This document shows positions 42,541 to 51,799 of a stretch of 64,000 nt of DNA, one piece after another (position 1 is the stretch's first letter; the number at the start of each line of letters is the position of its first letter). The position numbers and the translations under genes are program-made. A model generated the notes under the pieces. It did not search any database. It worked only from the letters and a program-made list of their open reading frames with translations, and was not told where the DNA came from. The DNA comes from G963664935 sp963664935 (GTDB lineage Bacteria; Pseudomonadota; Gammaproteobacteria; Methylococcales; G963664935), in NCBI GenBank assembly GCA_963664935.2, contig CAXXSE010000006.1, positions 558,001 through 622,000 on the forward strand. The letters run 5' to 3'.

Positions 42541-42729
42541 ACGTTTTGGGGGTGGCTTTTTCGGCCCACGACGGTGCTTTTTAAATTGGGACAATTTAAC
42601 ATGATGAGTAAGTTGCAGGAGCACCTCAACCAGTTCAGTCAGCGGAAGACTTTGAAATCCAACCCAGTACTCCGATGGCAAGGCGATCATCATGCCTTCA
42701 TGGGTTCTGCCAATATGATCGGCTGAAAT
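42536..42729 (-). pseudogene. C-terminal fragment of another transposase
   Basis: On the minus strand the frame reads SADHIGRTHEGMMIALPSEY, VGFQSLPLTELVEVLLQL and ends KKHRRGPKKPPPKR, which I recognise as the usual C-terminus of a large group of IS4-type transposases different from copies 1-3. The N-terminal part is absent. It replaced the end of the GAF-like gene. Confidence 0.65.
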
Positions 42730-42967
42730 AAAGGGGACGCTAGTCTTTAACGCATAAAATACGCAAGCATGTTAATATCTGTTTAGAGTTAAATATCTTG
42801 AGAGTCATGAGTTCTCTGTTTGTTTGGCCTAAATATAGCGTAACATATTGAAATATCGATATTTTTTAAAAAACCACAAGAAAATATAAATTCCTTATTT
42901 TTCATGTGGTTACGAAGAACTCATGACTCTCGAGTTAAATATTAATAAAAAGGGTAGCGTCCCCTTT
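42730..42967. mobile_element. Nested short elements
   Basis: Outer inverted ends AAAGGGGACGCTA (42730-42742) and TAGCGTCCCCTTT (42955-42967). Inside, ends CTTGAGAGTCATGAGTTCT (from 42797) and its near complement (to about 42935) resemble the ends of the IS4 family copies here, and TTAAATAT is repeated on both sides (42789-42796, 42935-42942) as a likely 8-bp duplication. So a mini-element of the local IS4 family seems to sit inside another repeat. No gene. Confidence 0.6.
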
Positions 42968-42974
42968 TGATTCC

Positions 42975-44093
42975 ATGCCGATGAATTTAGCTAATGGTCA
43001 TTTCTCCACCCGGTATTGGCATACACTGGCGGATGGGCGAATACAATGCGACGTCTGCCCGCGGTTTTGCAAGCTCCATGAAGGCCAAAAGGGTTTGTGT
43101 TTCGTACGCGCCAATCAAAATGATCAAATAGTACTACTCACTTATGGGCGATCCAGTGGCTATTGCGTCGACCCCATAGAGAAGAAACCGCTTAATCACT
43201 TTTTGCCGGGTACCCCTGTACTGTCGTTCGGCACCGCCGGTTGTAACCTGGCGTGTAAATTTTGCCAAAACTGGGATATCAGTAAATCCCGGGAAATCGA
43301 TACGCTTGCCAGTCAAGCCACGCCTGAAAAAATCGCGCAAGCAGCCGCCGAGCTCGGTTGCCGGAGCGTGGCGTTTACTTACAACGATCCGGTCATCTTT
43401 ATGGAGTATGCCATCGATACGGCTGCCGCCTGCCGGGAAATCGGGATAAAAACCGTCGCGGTCACCGCCGGATATATATGCGAACAACCACGCCGTGAAT
43501 TTTTTAGCGCCATGGATGCCGCGAACGTTGATTTAAAAGCCTTCACCGAAGATTTTTACTGGAAGATCACGGGAAGCCATTTGCAACCGGTTTTAGACAC
43601 ATTGGTGTATTTAAAACACGAAACCGATGTGTGGTTTGAAATCACGACTTTAATTATCCCGGGCGAGAACGATTCGGTCGCGGAAATCGAATCCATGACC
43701 CAATGGGTGGTGGAAAATCTCGGCCCGGATGTCCCCCTGCATTTCTCCGCATTTCATCCTGACTGGAAGATGCTGGGCAAACCATCAACATCCCCGAACA
43801 CATTACATCAAGCGCGGGAAATTGCGCTCACGAACGGAATTCATTATGTCTACACCGGAAATATTCACGACCAAAACGGACAAAGCACGTATTGTGGCAA
43901 TTGCCGAGAAAAATTGATTGCCCGGGATTGGTACGTATTAAGCGATTGGTGGCTTGATGAGTCGGGCTGTTGCCCTAACTGCGGAACTCCGTGCGCGGGA
44001 GTTTTCGAGGAAACCCCGGGTGAATGGGGAGCAAAGCGTCTAGCTGTTAATATGAAAAGTATGGGTCATAAGCCTAAACCAAACCACGGTTGA
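42975..44093 (+). CDS. amrS: AmmeMemoRadiSam system radical SAM enzyme
   Basis: 372 residues. The radical-SAM cluster motif is CNLACKFCQNW, with further Cys in CDVCPRFCKLHEGQKGLC near the N-terminus and zinc-like CGNC and CPNCG pairs at the C-terminus. This is the layout of AmrS of the AMMECR1-Memo-radical SAM system, whose substrate is unknown. The partner genes are not in the window. The start could be ATG 42975 or 42981. It converges on der with a 13-base gap. Confidence 0.88.
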   Translation: MPMNLANGHFSTRYWHTLADGRIQCDVCPRFCKLHEGQKGLCFVRANQNDQIVLLTYGRSSGYCVDPIEKKPLNHFLPGTPVLSFGTAGCNLACKFCQNWDISKSREIDTLASQATPEKIAQAAAELGCRSVAFTYNDPVIFMEYAIDTAAACREIGIKTVAVTAGYICEQPRREFFSAMDAANVDLKAFTEDFYWKITGSHLQPVLDTLVYLKHETDVWFEITTLIIPGENDSVAEIESMTQWVVENLGPDVPLHFSAFHPDWKMLGKPSTSPNTLHQAREIALTNGIHYVYTGNIHDQNGQSTYCGNCREKLIARDWYVLSDWWLDESGCCPNCGTPCAGVFEETPGEWGAKRLAVNMKSMGHKPKPNHG

Positions 44094-44106
44094 CAACCGC
44101 GAAAGG

Positions 44107-45498
44107 TTACCCTTTTTTGGCAAATCGAACCGTTCGCTTCCGCCTTTTTAACTGGTATTCGGTCAATCGGTTTTTTTGGCCCTTAAAAGGGTTTTCACCG
44201 GTTTTGAATTCCAACCGGATCGGAGTACCTTCCAATCCCATTTTTTCTCTGAAAAAATTCATAAGATAACGTTTATATGCATTCGGCAGACGATCGGTTT
44301 GATTGCCGTGAACGACCACAACGGGCGGATTATAGCCTCCCTGGTGGGCGTACTTTAGTTTGATTCGTCGGCCCCTGACCATCGGCGGCTGGTGGTTTTC
44401 AAGGGCTTCTCCAAGAAGCTTGGTCAATGCGGAGGAAGACATATCGGCCATTGATGCCGCGTATATTTTTCGAATAACACCGAGCAATTTACCCACCCCG
44501 GATCCGTGTAACGCGGAAATCGAATGTTTTTGGGCGAAATCAAGGAAGGGTAGTTTGAGATCAATCTGCCGCCTGACATTGTTTTTCTGTTCAGCGTTCA
44601 AACCATCCCATTTATTCAGTCCAATGACAAGCGCACGGCCCGCTTCCAAAACGAAACCCAACAGCGTAGCGTCCTGGTCGGTCACACCTTCACTGGCATC
44701 GACCAAATAAATCACTACATTGGCTTTCTCGATGGCTTGCATGGCTTTGATCACGCTAAATTTCTCGATCTTTTCGGAAATTCGCGCCCGTCTCCGCATC
44801 CCGGCGGTATCGATGAGGATAAAGGATTGCCCCCCACGTTCAAAGGGAATCGAAATGCTGTCGCGGGTGGTTCCAGGCTGATCGAATACCACCACTCTGT
44901 CTTCACCTAGCAATCGGTTGACCAGAGTCGATTTTCCTACATTTGGCCTTCCCACAACCGCGATCCCGATTCCTCCGAGAGTCTCGTAGGATTCGGATTG
45001 GTCCGGCGGTAACACCACACTAACCTTATCCAATAGTTCATCCACACCGGCACCATGGGAAGCGGAGACCGCCAGGGGCGCACCCAAAGCCAAGCCATGG
45101 AAATCCACGCAGGCCAAGGATGAATCGAGTCCATCGGCCTTATTCATTATCAGTAATACAGGCTTGTCTTTTTTTCGGAGTTCGTCCGCGGTGGTTTGAT
45201 CCAAGACACTCAATCCCTCTCGTGCATCGACCAGGAATAGAATAAGATCGGATTGTTGGATGGCAAGATCGATCTGATCTTCGATCAATGCCTCAATTGG
45301 ACCGGGGCCGGCCTTTATTCCTCCGGTATCGACGACAATGAACGCCCTACTCCCTCTTCGTACCCGGCCAAATTGCCGATCCCGGGTTAAGCCCGGATAA
45401 TCCGCAACCAAAGCATCCCGCGTACGAGTCAAATAATTGAAAAGTGTCGACTTTCCGACGTTGGGTCGGCCAACTAATGCTATAACGGGAAGCGTCAC
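44107..45498 (-). CDS. der: Ribosome-associated GTPase Der
   Basis: 463 residues with two G domains in tandem, each with GRPNVGKST, then VDTGG and IDTAGMRR and NKAD/NKWD, and the KH-like C-terminal domain. It acts in assembly of the 50S subunit. The start overlaps bamB by 4 bases. Member of the minus-strand run ndk-rlmN-pilF-hisS-yfgM-bamB-der that is normal for gammaproteobacteria. Intact. Confidence 0.97.
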   Translation of the reverse strand: MTLPVIALVGRPNVGKSTLFNYLTRTRDALVADYPGLTRDRQFGRVRRGSRAFIVVDTGGIKAGPGPIEALIEDQIDLAIQQSDLILFLVDAREGLSVLDQTTADELRKKDKPVLLIMNKADGLDSSLACVDFHGLALGAPLAVSASHGAGVDELLDKVSVVLPPDQSESYETLGGIGIAVVGRPNVGKSTLVNRLLGEDRVVVFDQPGTTRDSISIPFERGGQSFILIDTAGMRRRARISEKIEKFSVIKAMQAIEKANVVIYLVDASEGVTDQDATLLGFVLEAGRALVIGLNKWDGLNAEQKNNVRRQIDLKLPFLDFAQKHSISALHGSGVGKLLGVIRKIYAASMADMSSSALTKLLGEALENHQPPMVRGRRIKLKYAHQGGYNPPVVVVHGNQTDRLPNAYKRYLMNFFREKMGLEGTPIRLEFKTGENPFKGQKNRLTEYQLKRRKRTVRFAKKG

Positions 45499-46691
45499 TC
45501 GACCGTTATAGCGGCTAATGCGCCGTCTTTAGAATAAACGTACAGAATATCGTCAACCACCACCGGCGCGGCCCCTATCGGCGCGCAACAAACTTGAATC
45601 CGCCCCAACTGGCGGCCATCATCCGGCGATAACCAATGCACGTAACCTTCAAAATCGCCCACTACAATATAGTTTTTGTGTACAGCGGGGGCAGTCAGTT
45701 GACGCCGATGCAAATCGGTTTGTTTCCAAAGTGCGGAACCGTTACGTTGCTCCAACTGCCAGACATCGCTTTGTTCGTCCGTCACGTAAACATAACGCCA
45801 ATCCAAAACCATCCCTGCATGGCTCGAAATCTCCTCTTTTTCCCATAATAATTCACCACCATACGAAGAAACCGTGGTAACGCCTCCTTGGTAGCTGGCC
45901 ACATAGACCACACCATCAACCGCGATGGGATCAGCATCGATATCCACCAAGCGTTCCAATTCGGAACGTCCACGAGGGACCCCAATAACCGAGTCCCATT
46001 CATGCTTTCCAGTGGTCAAATTCAACGCAACGATCTTTCCATTGGCATAGCCTTTAATGACCAACCCATCGTATATCGCTGGAGCGCTTGTTCCTCGGAG
46101 TGTCAATGCCGGAATCGTACGTTCGTAGGACCATAGCCGGTTTCCGGTATCTTCGTCGAGCGCGACAATGCCCCCATCGATCGTAGTAATGATGACGACC
46201 CCGTCCTTGGCTTTTGGAATCGACAATACTTCGCTTGAAACATTCGCCGTCCACAGGGTAGAACCGTCGTTAAGGCTAAGCGCGACAACTTCGGCATCGC
46301 TTGTTCCAACAAAAACAGTGGCCGCTCCCAAACCGGGGCCTCCGGAAATCAACAGTTCGGTTTCCACTTCCCAAATCAAATCCCCGGTATTTGCCTCCCG
46401 GGCTTGGATTAGCCCATCGCGGTCTGCCGCCACAACTTTATCGTCCGCTATTGCCGGAACAAGATTGACGTATTGACCGCCGGAGCCTACACCTACATTT
46501 TCTTCCCACAGGATTTCGATGTTGATTTCAGGCTCGATATCAAGCAGGACATGGGGCGGCTCCGTATTGTCTTCGCCCCCCAGGATCTTATCGGTTAAAC
46601 GAATGATCCCATTATTGATCGAAGTGCATGCACCCAGCAACACACAAAATCCAAGGACAAAACAGCGGGTTCTAACCATCCTGCCTCTCAT
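45495..46691 (-). CDS. bamB: Outer-membrane assembly lipoprotein BamB
   Basis: Beta-propeller lipoprotein of the BAM complex. Lipobox CVLLGACTS near the N-terminus, then repeated PQQ-type blades (GDLIWEVETELLISGG, GSTLWTANVSSE, GNRLWSYERTIPALTLRGTS). The blade with TLRGTSAPAIYDG is typical. The start is ATG 46691 or 46679; a longer frame to 46751 would overlap yfgM. Length near 395 residues as normal. Confidence 0.93.
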   Translation of the reverse strand: MRGRMVRTRCFVLGFCVLLGACTSINNGIIRLTDKILGGEDNTEPPHVLLDIEPEINIEILWEENVGVGSGGQYVNLVPAIADDKVVAADRDGLIQAREANTGDLIWEVETELLISGGPGLGAATVFVGTSDAEVVALSLNDGSTLWTANVSSEVLSIPKAKDGVVIITTIDGGIVALDEDTGNRLWSYERTIPALTLRGTSAPAIYDGLVIKGYANGKIVALNLTTGKHEWDSVIGVPRGRSELERLVDIDADPIAVDGVVYVASYQGGVTTVSSYGGELLWEKEEISSHAGMVLDWRYVYVTDEQSDVWQLEQRNGSALWKQTDLHRRQLTAPAVHKNYIVVGDFEGYVHWLSPDDGRQLGRIQVCCAPIGAAPVVVDDILYVYSKDGALAAITVE

Positions 46692-46707
46692 AGGCCGGAT
46701 AACATTA

Positions 46708-47361
46708 TCATTTCTCGGATAATTCGGAAATTTCAGGCGCCGCCAAGTCATCGATTTTCAACTGCAAGTACGGAGAATTGTCACCGATCTGTTGCGAACG
46801 CTGATAAGCAGCCCGCGCTTGCCCTTCTTTGTCCAAGGCCACAAACAGGTCGCCTCGCGATTCTTCGTACTGAGCTTCAAATTTACCCGATCCAGCGATA
46901 TCGGTCAGTTCGATTATTTTCAATCCAACCTCAGCTTCCCCGCTTGCGGCTAGCACTCTTAGCAATCTTAATCGGGCAATATGTTTAAAACTGTTATCGA
47001 CTCCGGATTGAAGAATTTCTTCGAGCACTTTTTTCGCCGCCGGCAAATCATTGTTTTCCACATTCAATTTAGATAAAAAGAATTTGCCGTACAACGCATA
47101 AACAGAGCCATCGTAAAGATCGATTAATCGTTCGCTCAACTTAAACGCCGATTCTTTGTTTTTACCTTCCATGGCATTTAAAAGCTGTTGATAAATATCA
47201 GACGCCTGCTCGGATTTTGATTGGCGATTGGTTTGCCAAACATTCCATGAAATGACCATTGCAATACCCAATGCCACCCCAATAATCGCTGAACGACCGT
47301 TTTCCCGGCACCACTTTTTTATCGCTTCTACTTGCTCTTCTTCTGAAAGATCAACTACCAC
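46708..47361 (-). CDS. yfgM: YfgM-family TPR membrane protein
   Basis: 217 residues: a short cytoplasmic start EEEQVEAIKKWCRENGRS, one membrane helix (AIIGVALGIAMVISWNVW) and a periplasmic TPR region. YfgM works with PpiD near the SecYEG translocon in E. coli. It stands between hisS and bamB as in related genomes. Intact. Confidence 0.92.
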   Translation of the reverse strand: MVVDLSEEEQVEAIKKWCRENGRSAIIGVALGIAMVISWNVWQTNRQSKSEQASDIYQQLLNAMEGKNKESAFKLSERLIDLYDGSVYALYGKFFLSKLNVENNDLPAAKKVLEEILQSGVDNSFKHIARLRLLRVLAASGEAEVGLKIIELTDIAGSGKFEAQYEESRGDLFVALDKEGQARAAYQRSQQIGDNSPYLQLKIDDLAAPEISELSEK

Positions 47362-47384
47362 TTTTTTCCTCTATTACCCGCTTT

Positions 47385-48659
47385 TTAAAAGATATTCCGC
47401 CTACAAAAGTCGGCTAAATCTGACTGCGGAATTGTTTGCTGTTTTGCATCCGTGCGCAAAGATTTCAAGCTTATCCGATGCTTGGCTGTTTCATCTTCGC
47501 CCAAAATCAACGCGTAGGCAGCGCCACTTTTGTCCGCTTTTTTAAATTGGCTTTTAAAACTTCCGCCTCCGCAATGCATCGAAAGCCGAACATCCGGAAA
47601 TTCATCACGAAGCTTCTCCGTCAATACGATTCCCGTCCTTTCCGCATCCGAACCGACACGAATCATGAATAGATGAACCGGTTCTTGTTTCACTTGATCG
47701 CTAGTTTTATCCAACAATGCGATCAATCGTTCCAGACCCAGCGCGAACCCAATCGCCGAGCTGCCTTTTCCACCCAATTGTTCAACTAAGGCATCATACC
47801 GCCCACCCGCGCACACCGTCCCTTGCGAACCCAATTCGGTGGTCACCCACTCGAAGACCGTTCCACAATAATAATCCAGCCCACGCACCAAACGGGTATT
47901 AACAACATAGCGAACGCCGAGTGTGTACAACCTACTTTTGAATGCCTCAAAATGCGCCTTCGATTCGTTTCCCAGGCACTCCAACAGTGACGGAGCTTCC
48001 AAAATGACATCGTTGAGTGCGGGGTTTTTACTATCCAAAATCCGTAACGGATTTGTTTCCAGCCGCCGCCGACTATCCTCATCCAGGCGATCATACACAC
48101 CTTTAAGATAGCGAACCAAATCACCCCGGTATTCCGAGCGCTCTTCCACCGTTCCAAGGGAATTGATCTGTAACTCCAATTTATCCGAAACCCCAAGAAG
48201 CTTCCATAGCCGGTTGGTCACCAGAATCAGTTCGGTATCTATATCGGAATGGGCAATGCCATACGCTTCGACGCCAACCTGATAAAATTGTCTATAGCGG
48301 CCTTTTTGAGGCCTTTCGTGGCGAAACATCGGCCCCTGATACCACATCCGTTGGACTTGGTTGTGCAACAATCCATGTTCGAGACAAGCCCGCAGACACC
48401 CAGCGGTTCCCTCGGGACGCAACGTCAAGGAATCTCCGTTTCGGTCTTCGAAGGTATACATTTCCTTTTCGACAATATCGGTAACCTCACCAATAGATCG
48501 TCGAAACAGTTCGGTCTTTTCTACAATCGGTAGACGAATTTCACGGTATCCATAGGAACCTAAAACCCTCCTGAATACCGATTCCACATACTGCCACGTC
48601 GCGGTTTGGTCCGGAAGAATGTCATGCATTCCACGGATCGCCTGTATTCTTTCACTCAT
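47385..48659 (-). CDS. hisS: Histidine-tRNA ligase
   Basis: 424 residues, class II synthetase: motif 2 region WYQGPMFRHERPQKGRYRQF, histidine-binding LVRGLDYYCGTVFEW and motif 3 SAIGFALGLERL, plus the C-terminal anticodon-binding domain. Charges tRNA-His with histidine. Intact. Confidence 0.97.
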   Translation of the reverse strand: MSERIQAIRGMHDILPDQTATWQYVESVFRRVLGSYGYREIRLPIVEKTELFRRSIGEVTDIVEKEMYTFEDRNGDSLTLRPEGTAGCLRACLEHGLLHNQVQRMWYQGPMFRHERPQKGRYRQFYQVGVEAYGIAHSDIDTELILVTNRLWKLLGVSDKLELQINSLGTVEERSEYRGDLVRYLKGVYDRLDEDSRRRLETNPLRILDSKNPALNDVILEAPSLLECLGNESKAHFEAFKSRLYTLGVRYVVNTRLVRGLDYYCGTVFEWVTTELGSQGTVCAGGRYDALVEQLGGKGSSAIGFALGLERLIALLDKTSDQVKQEPVHLFMIRVGSDAERTGIVLTEKLRDEFPDVRLSMHCGGGSFKSQFKKADKSGAAYALILGEDETAKHRISLKSLRTDAKQQTIPQSDLADFCRRNIF

Positions 48660-48687
48660 ATCGCAACTAAGAGGCTGAATCGGGGTA

Positions 48688-49455
48688 CTAATACCGCGAA
48701 AAAGCTTTCTGCATCAATGCCGCTTCTTCGGAACCGGGAAACGTTTCCCGTAGTAAGCGTGCATAATCACTCGCTCTTTGCTCATTACCATCGGCGTTTT
48801 CGCTTTGAATTCCAATCCATAGAGATTCGGGAGTGTGTCCGGCAACCGATTCGTAGCGTTGCAAAAATGCCCGCACCAGAAAATAATTGTCGGAATCGAA
48901 ATTAACTATGGCAAGCTCTAATAAGGCGGGTGGAAATTCCGGACTTTTCTTCAAAGCCAGGCGTAAATACCGGTCTGCTTTAGGTAAATCGCCTTGTTTT
49001 CGCGCACACCTCCCCGCATTGGTGAGCGCAACCCAGGGATTTTTGTATAAGGGGGTTGTATAGGCTTTTGTTAAGTGTTTTTGCGCTTTTTCATACTCGC
49101 CCAACGAGCATAACATCTTCCCGTAGTTATTTTGTGCGCTAGCATTACTCGGGCGTAGGGAAACAGCTTTCCGGAAATGCTTCAACGCCAATTCGTTCTG
49201 ATCCAAACGGTCAAACAGAACCGCGATCATATTGTGAGCTCCGCTATTCCGGGAATCCAGTTCTAATGCCCGCTCAAAGTTTTTCAAGGCGATACCCAGT
49301 TGTTGTTTTTTCATGTATTCGACACCTAATTTGACGTACACCTGGGAATTGCTGGAATCGGAAACATTAAAATTTTTCGATTGCGTCGATCCACTACCGA
49401 CGCATCCTATTAGGGCAAAAATACCTATAAAACAAAAAATAAAAGGACCTTTCAT
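48688..49455 (-). CDS. pilF: Type IV pilus assembly lipoprotein PilF/PilW
   Basis: 255 residues with lipobox ALIGCVGSG and several TPR repeats (YVKLGVEYMKKQQLGIALKN, SAQNNYGKMLCSLGEYEKAQ). PilF guides the secretin PilQ to the outer membrane. The start overlaps rlmN by 4 bases. Intact, in contrast to the broken fimV, so loss of pilus-linked functions is partial. Confidence 0.92.
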   Translation of the reverse strand: MKGPFIFCFIGIFALIGCVGSGSTQSKNFNVSDSSNSQVYVKLGVEYMKKQQLGIALKNFERALELDSRNSGAHNMIAVLFDRLDQNELALKHFRKAVSLRPSNASAQNNYGKMLCSLGEYEKAQKHLTKAYTTPLYKNPWVALTNAGRCARKQGDLPKADRYLRLALKKSPEFPPALLELAIVNFDSDNYFLVRAFLQRYESVAGHTPESLWIGIQSENADGNEQRASDYARLLRETFPGSEEAALMQKAFSRY

Positions 49456-50546
49456 AGCACCACCGACAATCTACGCTCCACACGATGGGTCCTATCGGTC
49501 ACCCGGCCAACCAGTTGACCGCACGCCGCATCGATATCTTCTCCACGGGTTTTACGCGTTGTAGTTACGAATCCGGCATCCTGAACGATCTGACTGAAAC
49601 GCCGAATAACCACGGATGGAGAGCACCGGTATGGAGCACCCGGAAAAGGATTGAAAGGAATCAAATTTACCTTCGAAGGGATATTTTTTAATAGTTTACA
49701 TAGCGATCTAGCTTGGGCGGGGGAATCGTTGACGCCGTCGAGCATGACATATTCAAAAGTCACTTTCCCCCGCTGAATACGCGAGATATATCGTTTGCAC
49801 GCATTCAATAAATCGCTTATCGGATATTTTCGATTCAGCGGCACCAATTGATCCCGCAAAGCATCGTCCGGGGCATGCAATGAAATCGCCAACCCAACGT
49901 CGCTGACCGATCTCAACCGGTCCAGCGCGGGAACCACACCCGCCGTGCTCAATGTTACCCGGCGTTTGGACAATCCGTAGCCATAATCGTCCATCATTAA
50001 ATCCATAGCTGAAACAACATTGTTAAAATTAAGCAAGGGCTCACCCATGCCCATCATTACAATGTTGGTAATTTTTTCACCTTCGTCCAGCATTTGTTGG
50101 GCGAGCCAAACCTGGCCAATAATTTCAGAAACCGCTAAATTTCTATTGAACCCTTGCCGTCCGGTAGAACAAAAAGAACAATCCAGAGCGCATCCTATCT
50201 GGGAAGAAACGCACAAAGTACCTCGACCGGATTCAGGAATAAACACAGTTTCGACTTTATTCCCACACGTCAATCGAAGCAGCCACTTCCGTGTCCCATC
50301 GTTGGACTTACGTTCTAAAACGACCTCGGGTAGCCTTATTTCAGAGGAATCGTTCAACCGATGACGAAGTGTTTTACTCAGGTTGGTCATGGCGTCGAAA
50401 TCGGTTACTCCACACTGGTGTATCCACTTCAGCAGTTGTGAAGCACGAAACGGCTTTTCCCCCATTCGAGAGAATGCTTCCTGCATACCCTTTCGATCCA
50501 AATCGAGGAGGTTGGTAAGCAATGTATCGCTGGGGTTAACCTGCAT
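49452..50546 (-). CDS. rlmN: 23S rRNA/tRNA adenine-C2 methyltransferase RlmN
   Basis: 364 residues; radical-SAM motif CALDCSFCSTG, the cysteine near the C-terminus and the GMGEPLLN sequence are present. It methylates A2503 of 23S rRNA and A37 of some tRNAs. Start at ATG 50546. Neighbours are as usual (ndk upstream, pilF downstream). Intact. Confidence 0.97.
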   Translation of the reverse strand: MQVNPSDTLLTNLLDLDRKGMQEAFSRMGEKPFRASQLLKWIHQCGVTDFDAMTNLSKTLRHRLNDSSEIRLPEVVLERKSNDGTRKWLLRLTCGNKVETVFIPESGRGTLCVSSQIGCALDCSFCSTGRQGFNRNLAVSEIIGQVWLAQQMLDEGEKITNIVMMGMGEPLLNFNNVVSAMDLMMDDYGYGLSKRRVTLSTAGVVPALDRLRSVSDVGLAISLHAPDDALRDQLVPLNRKYPISDLLNACKRYISRIQRGKVTFEYVMLDGVNDSPAQARSLCKLLKNIPSKVNLIPFNPFPGAPYRCSPSVVIRRFSQIVQDAGFVTTTRKTRGEDIDAACGQLVGRVTDRTHRVERRLSVVL

Positions 50547-50578
50547 ATTTCAACTAATATAACGCCGATAAATGTGGG

Positions 50579-51001
50579 TTAGGCACAGATTTGATCTTTG
50601 GAGAAAAAGAAACCGATTTCTTCGTTTGCAGCCTCATGGCTATCGGAACCATGAACCGCGTTTTCACGAACCGAGGTGGCAAAATCCGTCCTGATGGTTC
50701 CTGGCGCAGCTTCCTCAAAGTTAGTGGGACCCATCAATTCACGATTTTTCTCAATTGCGTTTTCACCTTCGAGAATTTGAACCATGACCGGCCCGGAAGC
50801 CATAAATTTGACCAGCGGATCGTAAAATGGCTTATCTTTATGCACGGCGTAGAAAGCTTCCGCCTGATCCGAAGTGAGATGTAACATTTTCGCGCCAACG
50901 ATCCTAAGTCCCGCCTGTTCGAATCTACCGTATATCTCGCCTATTGCGTTTTTCTTCACCGCATCTGGCTTAATAATGGAAAAAGTGCGTTCTAGCGCCA
51001 T
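50579..51001 (-). CDS. ndk: Nucleoside diphosphate kinase
   Basis: 140 residues, the normal size. The catalytic His stands in the NAVHGSDSHEAANEEIG motif, and the start MALERTFSIIKPDAV is diagnostic. It transfers phosphate between nucleoside tri- and diphosphates. Intact. Confidence 0.98.
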   Translation of the reverse strand: MALERTFSIIKPDAVKKNAIGEIYGRFEQAGLRIVGAKMLHLTSDQAEAFYAVHKDKPFYDPLVKFMASGPVMVQILEGENAIEKNRELMGPTNFEEAAPGTIRTDFATSVRENAVHGSDSHEAANEEIGFFFSKDQICA

Positions 51002-51239
51002 TGGTTACCTCATGATTAAAAGTTTTGAATTTACCCAAGATCTTGGGATGACTGTCTATTTTGCAATGATGTGTATCGGTTTTCTCTTCGAATATTGAAT
51101 TTCGGCGTTCGAAGAGGGCGCTGTTCGGTGTAGAACAAATCGGAAAAACGCCGTTATAACCACCCTGCAACAAGATTTACCATCATGGCCACCGGTACAA
51201 AGGATGTTCCGACTTCATGTACGGTGCATATATTTCCAT

Positions 51240-51563
51240 TTAAACGGAAAAGCTTTCTCCGCAACCACAGGAATCCTTAACATTCGGGTTATTAAAACGA
51301 AAAGCTTCGTTAATGCCCTCACGGGCGTAATCCACCTCAATGCCATTGAGATAGCGTAAATGATCTCCATTGACCACAAGTTTAACGCCGAAATTTTCGA
51401 AAATCTGGTCATCTTTACCAAGATCATCCGCATAGTCCAAAACATAGGCGAACCCGGAACAACCCGATTTTTTTATCCCTAACCGGAGACCTATGCCTTT
51501 ACCCCGATTTTCGATCTGTTTTCCCACCTGTTTTGCCGCACGTTCAGTTAAAGAAATTGGCAT
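51240..51563 (-). CDS. iscA: Iron-sulfur cluster assembly protein IscA
   Basis: 107 residues from MPISLTERAAKQVGKQIENR; the three Cys expected to bind the cluster are in KSGCSGFAYVLDY and the end DSCGCGESF. I chose ATG 51563, which has GAGG just upstream, over the TTG at 51578. In related genomes ndk follows the isc genes, so further isc genes may have been lost or moved; here a 238-base gap without gene follows toward ndk. Confidence 0.9.
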   Translation of the reverse strand: MPISLTERAAKQVGKQIENRGKGIGLRLGIKKSGCSGFAYVLDYADDLGKDDQIFENFGVKLVVNGDHLRYLNGIEVDYAREGINEAFRFNNPNVKDSCGCGESFSV

Positions 51564-51799
51564 TTCATCCTCGATCAATATTTATCCCTCCTATTATACC
51601 TCAAATTTTAAAATCCAATTGTTAAATCAAGCTGTTCGGATAGAAAACTATCCGCGATTGAATACTGTTTTAGCTTGACATTGACCCTCCCTTTTAGAGA
51701 CCATTTAAAGTATGCTATGCGATGGACTGGATAAAATGCATTTTTGCTGAAATCAACGGCAGTAGAATACAACAACGAACATTATAGTGGAGGAGAGTT

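Noticed and set aside
50970..51240. Gene or RNA between ndk and iscA
   Set aside because: Only short frames with no support; no tRNA-like fold or terminator was seen.
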